From positions 1,268,598 to 1,332,597 of the forward strand of contig NZ_AP024884.1 of assembly GCF_024346955.1 (NCBI RefSeq): DNA of 64,000 nt. Direction: 5' to 3'. A program made the position numbers and the translations under genes. Origin of the DNA: Vibrio mangrovi. GTDB taxonomy: Bacteria > Pseudomonadota > Gammaproteobacteria > Enterobacterales > Vibrionaceae. Of the stretch, positions 41,781 through 50,403 are shown piece by piece (positions within the stretch are counted from its first letter, which is position 1; every line of letters begins with the position of its first letter). Under the pieces are notes generated by a model. The model worked only from the letters and a program-made list of their open reading frames with translations. It did no database searches and was not told the DNA's origin.

Positions 41781-44666
41781 ATGCAATGTCAGTCTCCGGA
41801 AGTTTCCTCATATCAACATTTAATCACTCGCCTATCCTCCCGGCTTGCTCCGGAATGTATTATCACTCAGCCGGAACAACGTCTGGCCTACGGAACCGAT
41901 GCCAGCTTTTATCGTTTAATTCCCCAGGTCGTGCTACGACTGAAAGATATCGATGAAGTTATCTTCACTCTTCAGGCTTGTGACGATCTCGGAATCCATC
42001 TGACATTCCGGGCAGCCGGAACCAGTCTGTCCGGTCAGGCCGTTTCCGACTCGGTTCTGGTGACACTGACAGATGACTGGCGTGGACATCATATTTCGGA
42101 TAACGGCGCCAAAATCACTTTACAACCCGGCGTGATCGGAGCCGATGCCAACCGTTATCTGGCGCCTTATCAGCGGAAAATCGGCCCGGATCCGGCATCA
42201 ATCAATGCCTGCAAAATCGGTGGAATCGCGGCCAATAACTCCAGCGGTATGTGCTGTGGAACCGCTCAGAATTCCTATAAAACCGTCGCGGACATGCAGA
42301 TTATTTTTACTGACGGTTTCATCTTAAACACCGCCGATCCGGACAGTGTGCACAGACTGATGCAGCAAAAACCGGAACTGATCTCTGGAATTCAGGCGCT
42401 TTGTGAACAAACGCTGGCTGACCGGCAACTGACCGATTTGATCCGGCATAAATATCGTCTGAAAAATACCACGGGTTACGCCCTCAATGCGCTGATTGAT
42501 TACACCGATCCCATTGAAGTGATTAAACACCTGATGATCGGTTCTGAAGGAACACTGGGGTTCATCGCGGAAATCACCTATCACACCGTAGAAGAACATC
42601 CTTTTAAAGCGTCTGCCCTGTTGATTTTCCCGGACATCGAACAAGCCAGCCAGGCAGTGACGACACTGGCAGAAACTCCGGTGGCAGCCGTTGAAATGAT
42701 GGATGGCCGTTCACTCCGGGCGATTGCTGATGAACCGGGAATGCCAGACTTTATCTCCACACTGGACGAACATGCGACTGCGTTATTAATCGAATCTCAC
42801 GGACAGAGCGAACATACGCTGACGACTCAGTGCGAACAGATTATGCAGACATTAGCAATTTACCCGATTCTGGCGTCTGTCCCCTTTACAACCGATCCAC
42901 AGACCGTTGCCACGTTATGGGGAATCCGTAAAGGGCTTTTCCCGGCTGTCGGAGCCGTACGGGAAACCGGAACCACTGTGATTATTGAAGACGTTGCTTT
43001 CCCTATCGAACATCTGGCGGCCGGTGTCCGTGATTTACAGACATTGTTCGATAAGTACCACTATCACGAGGCCATCATTTTCGGCCATGCGCTGGAAGGT
43101 AATTTACATTTTGTATTTACCCAGCGCTTTGATCATCAGGAAGAAATCGATCGTTACAGCGCTTTCATGGATGATGTTGCCCAGTTGGTTGCAGTCAGAT
43201 ACGGCGGCTCTCTGAAAGCGGAGCACGGTACCGGCCGGAATATGGCACCTTATGTTGAACTGGAATGGGGAAAATCCGGCTATGAACTGATGCAGCAGAT
43301 AAAAAAACTGTTCGATCCCCGTGGCAGACTGAACCCCGGCGTCATCCTCAATCCTGACCCACAGGCACATGTTCAGCACCTCAAACCCATGCCACCAGCA
43401 GACCCGTTGGTTGACCGCTGTATTGAATGCGGATTCTGCGAAGCTGTCTGCCCTTCCCGGACGCTGACTCTTTCTCCTCGCCAACGGATTGTACTGTACC
43501 GGGAATTACAACATCGCCGTACGCTTGAATCTTCTGAAGAAATTATCTCATTAGAAAAAGCATTTGAATATCAGGGAATCGATACCTGCGCCGCAACCGG
43601 CTTGTGTGCCACCCGCTGTCCGGTTGGTATTAATACCGGTGATTTAGTCAAACAGCTGAGAACAGAAAAGTATCGCAGATATCATTCGATTGCCCACTGG
43701 ACAGCAGACCATTTTGCAACCACAGTTCAGCTTGCCAGAACCGGGCTCAAAATGAACTCATGGGCAACCCGGACACTCGGTGCAGAACGAATGCAACACT
43801 GGAACCAGCAGCTCCGCCAGCGTAGCCAGCGGATTCCCCAATGGCTACCAGAAATCCCCGGAGCAAATCAGCATTCCATATCCAGAATCAATACGGTTTC
43901 CAGCGCAATTACACACCCGCAGGATAAATTACACAAAGTGGTCTATTGCCCTTCCTGTGCCAGCAGAGCGATGGGTGCATTGCCACAAAGCCCATTATTA
44001 CCGTCTCAGGAAACCCGCTCACTCAGTGAAGTGACCTTCAGCTTACTGAAAAAAGCCGGGGTTGAAGTTATCTTACCGGAACACATCAGCAATCAGTGTT
44101 GTGGCATGCCTTATGACAGTAAAGGAATGACAACGCAGGCCCGTAAGAAAAGCAATCAGTTGGCACAGACTCTCATACAGGCTTCAGAGAATGGCCGCTA
44201 TCCGATCCTGATGGATACCAGTCCCTGTATGCAACGGATGAAAACAGAACATCCCACATCTTTACAACTGTACGAACCCGCAGAATATGTCAGCCGCTAT
44301 CTGCTGGAACACCTGTCCATTGAACCGGTTGAAGAAACAGTGATGCTCCATATTACCTGTAGTTCCCGTAAGGCAGGTCTGGAATCCGTCATACTGAAAC
44401 TGGCACAAACCTGCGCCCGTCAGGTTATCGTACCGGAGCATATTCAGTGTTGTGGCTGGGCCGGAGATAAAGGCTTCACCACACCGGAGCTGAATCAGGC
44501 TGCATTGCAGCCATTGAAAAATCAGATACCGCCAGACTGTAAACGGGGATTCAGTAACAGTCTGACCTGTGAGATAGGACTCTCTCATCACAGTGGTATT
44601 CCTTATCAGTCAATTCTGTATCTGGTCGATGAGGTCTCAACCCCTTTATCAGGTCAAAAAATATAG
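41781..44666 (+). CDS. FAD/Fe-S D-lactate dehydrogenase-type oxidoreductase (Dld-II/YdiJ family)
   Basis: The 961-residue single-chain flavoprotein has an FAD-binding domain (about 40-220, with FRAAGTSLSGQAVSDSVLVT and KIGGIAANNSSGMCCGTAQN) and an FAD-oxidase C domain to about 530. Two ferredoxin clusters follow, CIECGFCEAVCPSRTLT (about 548) and CAATGLCATRCPVGIN (about 605). C-terminal CCG domains follow (QCCGMPYDSKGM near 775 and CCGWAGDKGF near 893). It oxidises a D-2-hydroxy acid, most likely D-lactate or 2-hydroxyglutarate, and passes electrons to quinone. It is 13 kb from lldPEFG. The weak ribosome-binding site precedes the ATG. Confidence 0.9.
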   Translation: MQCQSPEVSSYQHLITRLSSRLAPECIITQPEQRLAYGTDASFYRLIPQVVLRLKDIDEVIFTLQACDDLGIHLTFRAAGTSLSGQAVSDSVLVTLTDDWRGHHISDNGAKITLQPGVIGADANRYLAPYQRKIGPDPASINACKIGGIAANNSSGMCCGTAQNSYKTVADMQIIFTDGFILNTADPDSVHRLMQQKPELISGIQALCEQTLADRQLTDLIRHKYRLKNTTGYALNALIDYTDPIEVIKHLMIGSEGTLGFIAEITYHTVEEHPFKASALLIFPDIEQASQAVTTLAETPVAAVEMMDGRSLRAIADEPGMPDFISTLDEHATALLIESHGQSEHTLTTQCEQIMQTLAIYPILASVPFTTDPQTVATLWGIRKGLFPAVGAVRETGTTVIIEDVAFPIEHLAAGVRDLQTLFDKYHYHEAIIFGHALEGNLHFVFTQRFDHQEEIDRYSAFMDDVAQLVAVRYGGSLKAEHGTGRNMAPYVELEWGKSGYELMQQIKKLFDPRGRLNPGVILNPDPQAHVQHLKPMPPADPLVDRCIECGFCEAVCPSRTLTLSPRQRIVLYRELQHRRTLESSEEIISLEKAFEYQGIDTCAATGLCATRCPVGINTGDLVKQLRTEKYRRYHSIAHWTADHFATTVQLARTGLKMNSWATRTLGAERMQHWNQQLRQRSQRIPQWLPEIPGANQHSISRINTVSSAITHPQDKLHKVVYCPSCASRAMGALPQSPLLPSQETRSLSEVTFSLLKKAGVEVILPEHISNQCCGMPYDSKGMTTQARKKSNQLAQTLIQASENGRYPILMDTSPCMQRMKTEHPTSLQLYEPAEYVSRYLLEHLSIEPVEETVMLHITCSSRKAGLESVILKLAQTCARQVIVPEHIQCCGWAGDKGFTTPELNQAALQPLKNQIPPDCKRGFSNSLTCEIGLSHHSGIPYQSILYLVDEVSTPLSGQKI

Positions 44667-44732
44667 AGACTGTGATATACCTAAATAGCCTCAAAAGGCA
44701 AAAATTCGCTCAATAATGGATAAGGATCCGAT

Positions 44733-45584
44733 ATGGAACTTGATATTTACGTCGTTGACGCATTTACCCACACACAATTTCACGGTAACCCGGCGGCGGT
44801 AGTGCCATTGCAGGAATGGCTGGATGACGCAACCATGTTAGCCATCGCCGCAGAAAACAACTTGTCCGAGACCGCTTTTCTGTGTCCGTTATCTCCGGGC
44901 CGCTACGCGATTCGTTGGTTTTCGCCGTTACAAGAGATTGATTTCTGTGGCCACGCAACATTAGCGTCTTCATATGTTCTGTTTCATGAGCAGCCATTTC
45001 ATCAAGAAAAGACTGCCAAAACAGAGCCGGTTTTTGAAACAGCACTTGTTTTTGAAACAGCACTTGTTTTTGAAACAGAAAAAGTGGGAACGCTGACAGT
45101 CACGGAAACTTCGCAGGGCCGGATTGAAATGAGCTTTCCGAATCTTCAGCCGCAAGCCGTCACTGAAATTCCCCCGGCACTACTCTCGGGATTATCAGAT
45201 CGTCCGGCATCAGTTTTGCGTAATAATCAGGCTTATTTTGCAATTTATGATACGGAAGAAACAGTTCGTCAGTTGCAATACAATGTTGAATCACTCAAAA
45301 CGCTGGCTCCTTATGATGTCGTCGTAACGGCTCCGGGTACAGAATATGATTTCGTTTCCCGCTATTTCTGGCCGGCCAGCGGTGGTAACGAGGATCCGGT
45401 TACCGGTTCCATCCATGCGGGTCTGGCTCCTTTCTGGGCGCAAAGACTGGATAAAAACGAACTGGTTGCCTGTCAGGCTTCCCAACGGGAAGGAATTCTC
45501 TATTGTCGCTTAGAACAGGAACGTGTTCTCGTTTCCGGTCATGCGATCCTTTACATGAAAGGGAAAATCTATATCCCCGGGTGA
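44733..45584 (+). CDS. PhzF-family isomerase-like protein
   Basis: The 283-residue protein starts with the PhzF opening ELDIYVVDAFTHTQFHGNPA followed by AVVPL. The catalytic Glu is in NNLSETAFL (about 46) and DFCGHATLAS is near 72; EDPVTGSIHAGLAPF near 230 is the matching C-terminal motif. It probably isomerises a small hydroxy-acid or amino-acid-derived compound; the true substrate is unknown. An insertion of repeated VFETAL units (about 100-115) is not part of the family core. AAGGA precedes the ATG. Confidence 0.9.
   Translation: MELDIYVVDAFTHTQFHGNPAAVVPLQEWLDDATMLAIAAENNLSETAFLCPLSPGRYAIRWFSPLQEIDFCGHATLASSYVLFHEQPFHQEKTAKTEPVFETALVFETALVFETEKVGTLTVTETSQGRIEMSFPNLQPQAVTEIPPALLSGLSDRPASVLRNNQAYFAIYDTEETVRQLQYNVESLKTLAPYDVVVTAPGTEYDFVSRYFWPASGGNEDPVTGSIHAGLAPFWAQRLDKNELVACQASQREGILYCRLEQERVLVSGHAILYMKGKIYIPG
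45030..45078 (+). repeat. 18-base in-frame tandem repeat inside the PhzF gene
   Basis: GTTTTTGAAACAGCACTT occurs at 45030-45047 and 45048-45065, with a partial third copy to 45078. It encodes VFETAL repeats. Because the unit is a multiple of three, copy-number change would keep the frame. Confidence 0.9.
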
Positions 45585-45635
45585 TTTCAATATGCGATTT
45601 CAGCGTCAACGACCCGGTAATTTATATTGATAAAA

Positions 45636-45670
45636 GAACAGCCTGATTTACATTGTAAATCAGGCTGTTC
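45636..45670 (-). terminator. glgB terminator containing a parS2 centromere site
   Basis: GAACAGCCTGATTTACA (45636-45652) and its exact inverse (45654-45670) form a 17-base-pair stem with a one-base centre. On the minus strand TTTTAT follows, as expected for a glgB terminator. The middle 15 bases (45646-45660) fit the Vibrio chromosome II parS2 consensus NTTTACANTGTAAAN exactly. Confidence 0.85.
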
Positions 45671-45697
45671 AGCATCAGCGTATATTCAATACAGACT

Positions 45698-47884
45698 CTA
45701 CGATTCTAATTTATAATATACAGTCGCCAACGGCGGAAGACGCAGTAGCAAAGAATAAGGCAAGCCCTGACTTTCAACTTTCTCTGTCTTCGCAATAGTT
45801 TTCATCGTATATCCACTGCCACAATATTCCTGATCATCTGTGTTCAGCAGCAGATGATAATTCCCCTGGACTGGCATTCCCAGCCGAAAACGTTCATGAG
45901 GAACCGGTGTAAAATTACTGATAATCAGAATCCGCTCTCCGGATTCACTGATCCGCTCATGTGCCAGAATGCTGGCATCTGCCGCATCAGCAAGGCGCCA
46001 TTCAAAACCTTCAGGATCATTGTCACGCTCATAGAGTGCTTTTTCACGACGGTAAAGGAAGTTCAAATCCTGAGTGAGTTTCAAAACACCCTGGTGGCGT
46101 TCAAATTCCAGCAGAAACCACTGAAGCTGGCTGTCATGCTGCCATTCTCCAGTCTGTCCGAATTCTGCTCCCATAAAGTTGAGTTTCTTCCCGGGCTGAC
46201 CATACATATAACCCAGATAAGCTCTGAGATTAGCCGTTTGCTGCCACTCATCCCCCGGCATTTTGTAATGCAGCGAACGCTTGCCATAAACCACTTCATC
46301 ATGAGAAAGCGATAAAATATAGTTCTCACTATGCGCATAAAGCAGCGGAAAGGTAACCACATTGTGATGATATTTACGGTGTACCGGATCATGCTGAATA
46401 TATTCCAGACTGTCGTGCATCCAGCCCATATTCCATTTGAAACCAAAACCAAGGCCACCAAGAAATGTCGGCGTAGAAACTCCGGGAAATGCGGTTGACT
46501 CTTCCGCGATCGTCATGCCATTAGGGAAATGCTTATACACTTCCTCATTCATCCATTTCAGTGTGGCAATAGCATCATAGTTTTCCCGGCCACCATCAAC
46601 ATTTGGTATCCACTGATCGTGACTCCGGGAATAATCGAGATAAAGCATCGACGCCACAGCATCAACCCTGATTCCATCGATATGAAACCGATCAAACCAG
46701 TACAGAGCATTCGATACCAGAAAACGGCGTACATGCTCACGTCCCATATCATAGATAAAGGAATTCCAGTCCTGATGCCAGCCACGGCGCGGATCCGGAT
46801 CATGATACAGCGGCGTCCCGTCAAAGTTATTCAGACCGTGTCCATCCGCCGGGAAATGTGCAGGAACCCAGTCAAGTACCACACCAATATTAGCCTGATG
46901 ACACTGATCGACAAAATACTTGAAATCATCCGGTGAACCATAACGGCTGGTCGGGGCAAACAAACCAACCGGCTGATATCCCCACGAACCATAAAACGGA
47001 TGTTCGGAAACCGGCATTAACTCGACATGGGTATATCCCATATCGATCAGATAAGGAACCAGTAAGTCGGCCAGCTCCCGGTAATTGAGGAAACGATCAT
47101 CCGGTCCGAGTTTCCATGAACCCACATGCAATTCATAAAACGATAATGCTTCTTTGCGCTTTTCAGTAACCGGTCGGTTTTGCCATGTATCATCCTGCCA
47201 GACATAGCGCTCGTGGTCATAAGTAACCGAAGCCAGAGATGGGAACTGTTCTGCATAGAAGCCCCAAGGATCAGCTTTATGGGGCAGGCCTTCACCATTC
47301 GGGCCTTTGATCTCAAATTTATATTGTGTCCCTTCGTCCATTTCAGGGATGAAAATCCCCCATATCCCATAATCAAGCCGCTGCATCTGATGACGACGTC
47401 CATCCCACTGGTTAAAGTTCCCGATAAGAGAACAGGACGAAGCATGCGGTGCATACACTAAAAAGCGAATACCTTCGATCTGCTTACCACCCCGCTCCAG
47501 TGTAATGAACTGAGAACCAAGATGCCGGTACATCTCAATCGGTGTATGTAAATCATCGTACTCTGCATAAATCTCATGATACTGATACGGATCGTCAATA
47601 ATCTGCTCACCACCTTTCCAGCGAACCGCCAGACGATAATGAGTCAACCGTAAGTCCATATCGGCCTGAAGAATAAAGCCGCCTTTATCTTCTGGCACCA
47701 TTTCAATAGGCTCCAGCCCATCAAGTAATACGGAAACCTGTAGTGCGCCCGGCATCCATACCCGGAGAACACCTTGTTCGGGGGAAATAAAAGGCCCCAA
47801 AAAAGAAAATGGGTCAGCAAATGAAGCATGTTCCAGTTTTTGGTAAATCTGCTGCTTTTTCGTAAGCTTCTGGACAGTTTTCAA
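45698..47884 (-). CDS. glgB: 1,4-alpha-glucan branching enzyme GlgB
   Basis: The 728-residue GH13 enzyme has an N-terminal glycogen-branching N domain and CBM48 (about 20-230) and the catalytic barrel. GIRVDAVASMLYLDYSR carries the nucleophile Asp near 406, IAEESTAFPGVS the acid Glu near 460, and LSLSHDEVVYGK the third residue near 529. Length matches E. coli GlgB. It forms alpha-1,6 branches in glycogen. The start is TTG with AGGAG eight bases upstream; no ATG is suitably placed. It is the last gene of malP-malQ-glgB. Confidence 0.95.
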   Translation of the reverse strand: MKTVQKLTKKQQIYQKLEHASFADPFSFLGPFISPEQGVLRVWMPGALQVSVLLDGLEPIEMVPEDKGGFILQADMDLRLTHYRLAVRWKGGEQIIDDPYQYHEIYAEYDDLHTPIEMYRHLGSQFITLERGGKQIEGIRFLVYAPHASSCSLIGNFNQWDGRRHQMQRLDYGIWGIFIPEMDEGTQYKFEIKGPNGEGLPHKADPWGFYAEQFPSLASVTYDHERYVWQDDTWQNRPVTEKRKEALSFYELHVGSWKLGPDDRFLNYRELADLLVPYLIDMGYTHVELMPVSEHPFYGSWGYQPVGLFAPTSRYGSPDDFKYFVDQCHQANIGVVLDWVPAHFPADGHGLNNFDGTPLYHDPDPRRGWHQDWNSFIYDMGREHVRRFLVSNALYWFDRFHIDGIRVDAVASMLYLDYSRSHDQWIPNVDGGRENYDAIATLKWMNEEVYKHFPNGMTIAEESTAFPGVSTPTFLGGLGFGFKWNMGWMHDSLEYIQHDPVHRKYHHNVVTFPLLYAHSENYILSLSHDEVVYGKRSLHYKMPGDEWQQTANLRAYLGYMYGQPGKKLNFMGAEFGQTGEWQHDSQLQWFLLEFERHQGVLKLTQDLNFLYRREKALYERDNDPEGFEWRLADAADASILAHERISESGERILIISNFTPVPHERFRLGMPVQGNYHLLLNTDDQEYCGSGYTMKTIAKTEKVESQGLPYSLLLRLPPLATVYYKLES

Positions 47885-48099
47885 TATCCCTACTCCTAAC
47901 CTAACTAATTATTTTTATCCGTGAACAGACCAATATGGTCAATTATCCGGATTCTCTTCTACCAGTGTACCGAACAACCAAATACAGTTGAGTGACCTGA
48001 CTTAAATTTCTTTATGCAATCAATCCACTGCTGCAAAAGGCATTTCCCCAAAGTTTTTCAGCTGACTCAGAAGTTTCTGAGAATAGCCATTCCGTTGAC

Positions 48100-50304
48100 T
48101 CAATCCTTTACACAATCCTTTACAACCTTACTCTTCTCAGCCCGGACAACCGAAATGTGTTCAGCCAGACGTTGTACTGCGGGAAGTGTAAATAATGTTT
48201 CCAAAGGCTCACAAAGCTTACGCCGCCAGTTGGGATATTCCTCAACAGTTCCCGGAATATTGACCGGATTATCCATTTGCAGCCAGTCTTCCAGTTGAAT
48301 GCTCATCAGCGCCGATGCGCCTGCCGCCATATGAAGATGCATGGCTTCACTCAGAGCTTCATCCATTGGTACAGTCATTGCGTCACGTCCGACACTATCC
48401 GGCAGAAAGCCATGCCAGGCGATCGAATCTAAGATGGCTTGTTTATTATGCAACCGGGCATCAAACCGGGGTTTGAGCATTTTTTCGTCCGGGTAAAGTC
48501 CGATTTCATGACCCATGGTCAGATCCCGACAATGCCAGAATCCCCGCAGTGTTGGCATATCATGAGTACATAATGCCGACATCGACTGAGCCGTATAATG
48601 CTGAGGAGAAATATAGCCACCATCTTTAGCTGTCTCAAAAAAGAAGACTTTATAAGAATGGATACCGGCATCGGCCAGTAATGAGGCAATTTCATCGGGA
48701 ACAGTTCCCAAATCTTCGCCAATAACGCTACATTGATGACGATGAGATTCCAGAGCCAGAATGGCAAGCAGTTCATCCACACGATAATAAAGATAGGCTC
48801 CCTGAGTCGCTTTTTCCCCCCGGGGAATCCACCATAAACGGAGTAATCCCAGAATATGGTCGATGCGCAGCGCGCCACAATATTTCATATTAGCCCGGAG
48901 CAGTTGAATAAACGGCTCATAGGCCTGATGTCTGAGAGTCTGCGGATTCAGTGGCGGTAATCCCCAGTTTTGTCCGAGCGGCCCCAGTTCATCCGGTGGA
49001 GCACCGATACTGACATCCAACAACAGGTTCCCCTGATCTGCCCAGGCTTCCGCTCCGGATTCCGCAACACCAACCGCCAGATCACGGTAAAGTCCGATCG
49101 TCATCCCCTGCGCTTTCGCAACACGCTGTACTTCCTGAATCTGGGTATCGGCAAGCCACTGCATGTAAAGATAGAAGTTAATCCGATCTTCATGGTCACG
49201 AATATAGTCTTTGACCGCCGAACTGTGAAAACGGCGATAGTTTTCCGGAAACACCGGCCAGCCCCAAATGTCGGAGTCTTTTTCACAAAGTTCAGCATGA
49301 ATTGCATCAAAAGCCGCAAGTGATAGTAAGGACTCACCACCTTTTGCAACGAAATCATGAAATGCCTGTCCCCGTTCAGTCAGAGGATCCAGATGCAGGC
49401 TTTTGAATGTGTCATAAAGCAGCGGTAGTATCTCCATTTTCAGTGCAGCAACCGCCGCATACTGGACCCATTCACTCTCTCTGGCAGTATTCAGCCGTTT
49501 CTGGAAAGCAGGGCTGGAGATCTGTTTTTGTGCTACCTGACACTGGCTCAACTCAGGAACCGCCTTAACATCAATATACAGAATGTTGATCCAACGACGA
49601 GAAGACGGACTATAAGGACTGGCGCTTTCCGGACTGGCAGGAAACAGAGCGTGAATCGGATTCAGGCCAACAAAATTGGCGCCCATTTCTGCTATTTTGA
49701 CAACCAGTTGCTTCAAATCGCCGAAATCACCAATTCCCCAGTTCTGTTGCGAACGCAGTGTGTATAACTGCACACTAGGCCCCCACAGCTTTTTCCCCTG
49801 AACCAGTTCAGGTTGCCTGAAACACGATGAGGGTGTCACAATCAATGTCGTCTGGTAAGGCGTCTGACGTCCTTTACGCAGAACAGACAAGGTGTGATAG
49901 CCGATCGGCAGCGTTGTCGATAACGAAAAAACCAACGGGCCGCCATCTTCACGTTCATCTCTGACAATCTGAGACTGTAGATATCCTTCGTAACGCTCGC
50001 CCTGCTCAGTATCCAGATACCATTGAAATTCACTCTCCCGGGCGCTGCTTCCCAGATAGAGTGGTACTTCAATCACCTGCTCATCTTTACCAAACAAAAC
50101 CGGTTCCAGAATCGGCTGCTTGTGAATTTTCTCTGCCGAGTGAAGTAATGCTTCTTTTGACTGCATATCATAGCCAAGAACCCCCAGCAGATATTCAATC
50201 GTTTTGCGACTGACAATCGCTTCTTTACCCCAATTGCTGATGTACCGTTCTGCAATACCAGCCTGATGGGCAACCTCCAGCAAAACGTTTTGTTCAATTT
50301 CCAT
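48100..50304 (-). CDS. malQ: 4-alpha-glucanotransferase (amylomaltase) MalQ
   Basis: The 734-residue GH77 enzyme has an N-terminal extension (1-140) typical of gamma-proteobacterial MalQ and the catalytic core. MTIGLYRDLAVGVAESGAEA holds the nucleophile Asp near 405, SVIGEDLGTVPDEI the acid Glu near 530, and LCTHDMPTLRGFW the third Asp near 580. It disproportionates maltodextrins. Start ATG 50304 follows AGGAGGGGAG; the frame is open to 50355 without need. It lies 99 bases after malP. The last codons are a 12-base tandem duplication. Confidence 0.95.
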   Translation of the reverse strand: MEIEQNVLLEVAHQAGIAERYISNWGKEAIVSRKTIEYLLGVLGYDMQSKEALLHSAEKIHKQPILEPVLFGKDEQVIEVPLYLGSSARESEFQWYLDTEQGERYEGYLQSQIVRDEREDGGPLVFSLSTTLPIGYHTLSVLRKGRQTPYQTTLIVTPSSCFRQPELVQGKKLWGPSVQLYTLRSQQNWGIGDFGDLKQLVVKIAEMGANFVGLNPIHALFPASPESASPYSPSSRRWINILYIDVKAVPELSQCQVAQKQISSPAFQKRLNTARESEWVQYAAVAALKMEILPLLYDTFKSLHLDPLTERGQAFHDFVAKGGESLLSLAAFDAIHAELCEKDSDIWGWPVFPENYRRFHSSAVKDYIRDHEDRINFYLYMQWLADTQIQEVQRVAKAQGMTIGLYRDLAVGVAESGAEAWADQGNLLLDVSIGAPPDELGPLGQNWGLPPLNPQTLRHQAYEPFIQLLRANMKYCGALRIDHILGLLRLWWIPRGEKATQGAYLYYRVDELLAILALESHRHQCSVIGEDLGTVPDEIASLLADAGIHSYKVFFFETAKDGGYISPQHYTAQSMSALCTHDMPTLRGFWHCRDLTMGHEIGLYPDEKMLKPRFDARLHNKQAILDSIAWHGFLPDSVGRDAMTVPMDEALSEAMHLHMAAGASALMSIQLEDWLQMDNPVNIPGTVEEYPNWRRKLCEPLETLFTLPAVQRLAEHISVVRAEKSKVVKDCVKD
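48101..48124 (-). repeat. 12-base tandem duplication at the malQ 3' end
   Basis: CAATCCTTTACA is present twice in direct succession (48101-48112 and 48113-48124). It encodes the C-terminal VKDCVKD and the stop codon. Confidence 0.85.
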
Positions 50305-50403
50305 GGCTACTCCCCTCCTGATAGAGGTAATTGCCTTTTCAGTAACAATTCGCAAGCGGTGGGCAGCCTTTTCAGGCAGCCACCGACACGCAATTCCATA
50401 TGC

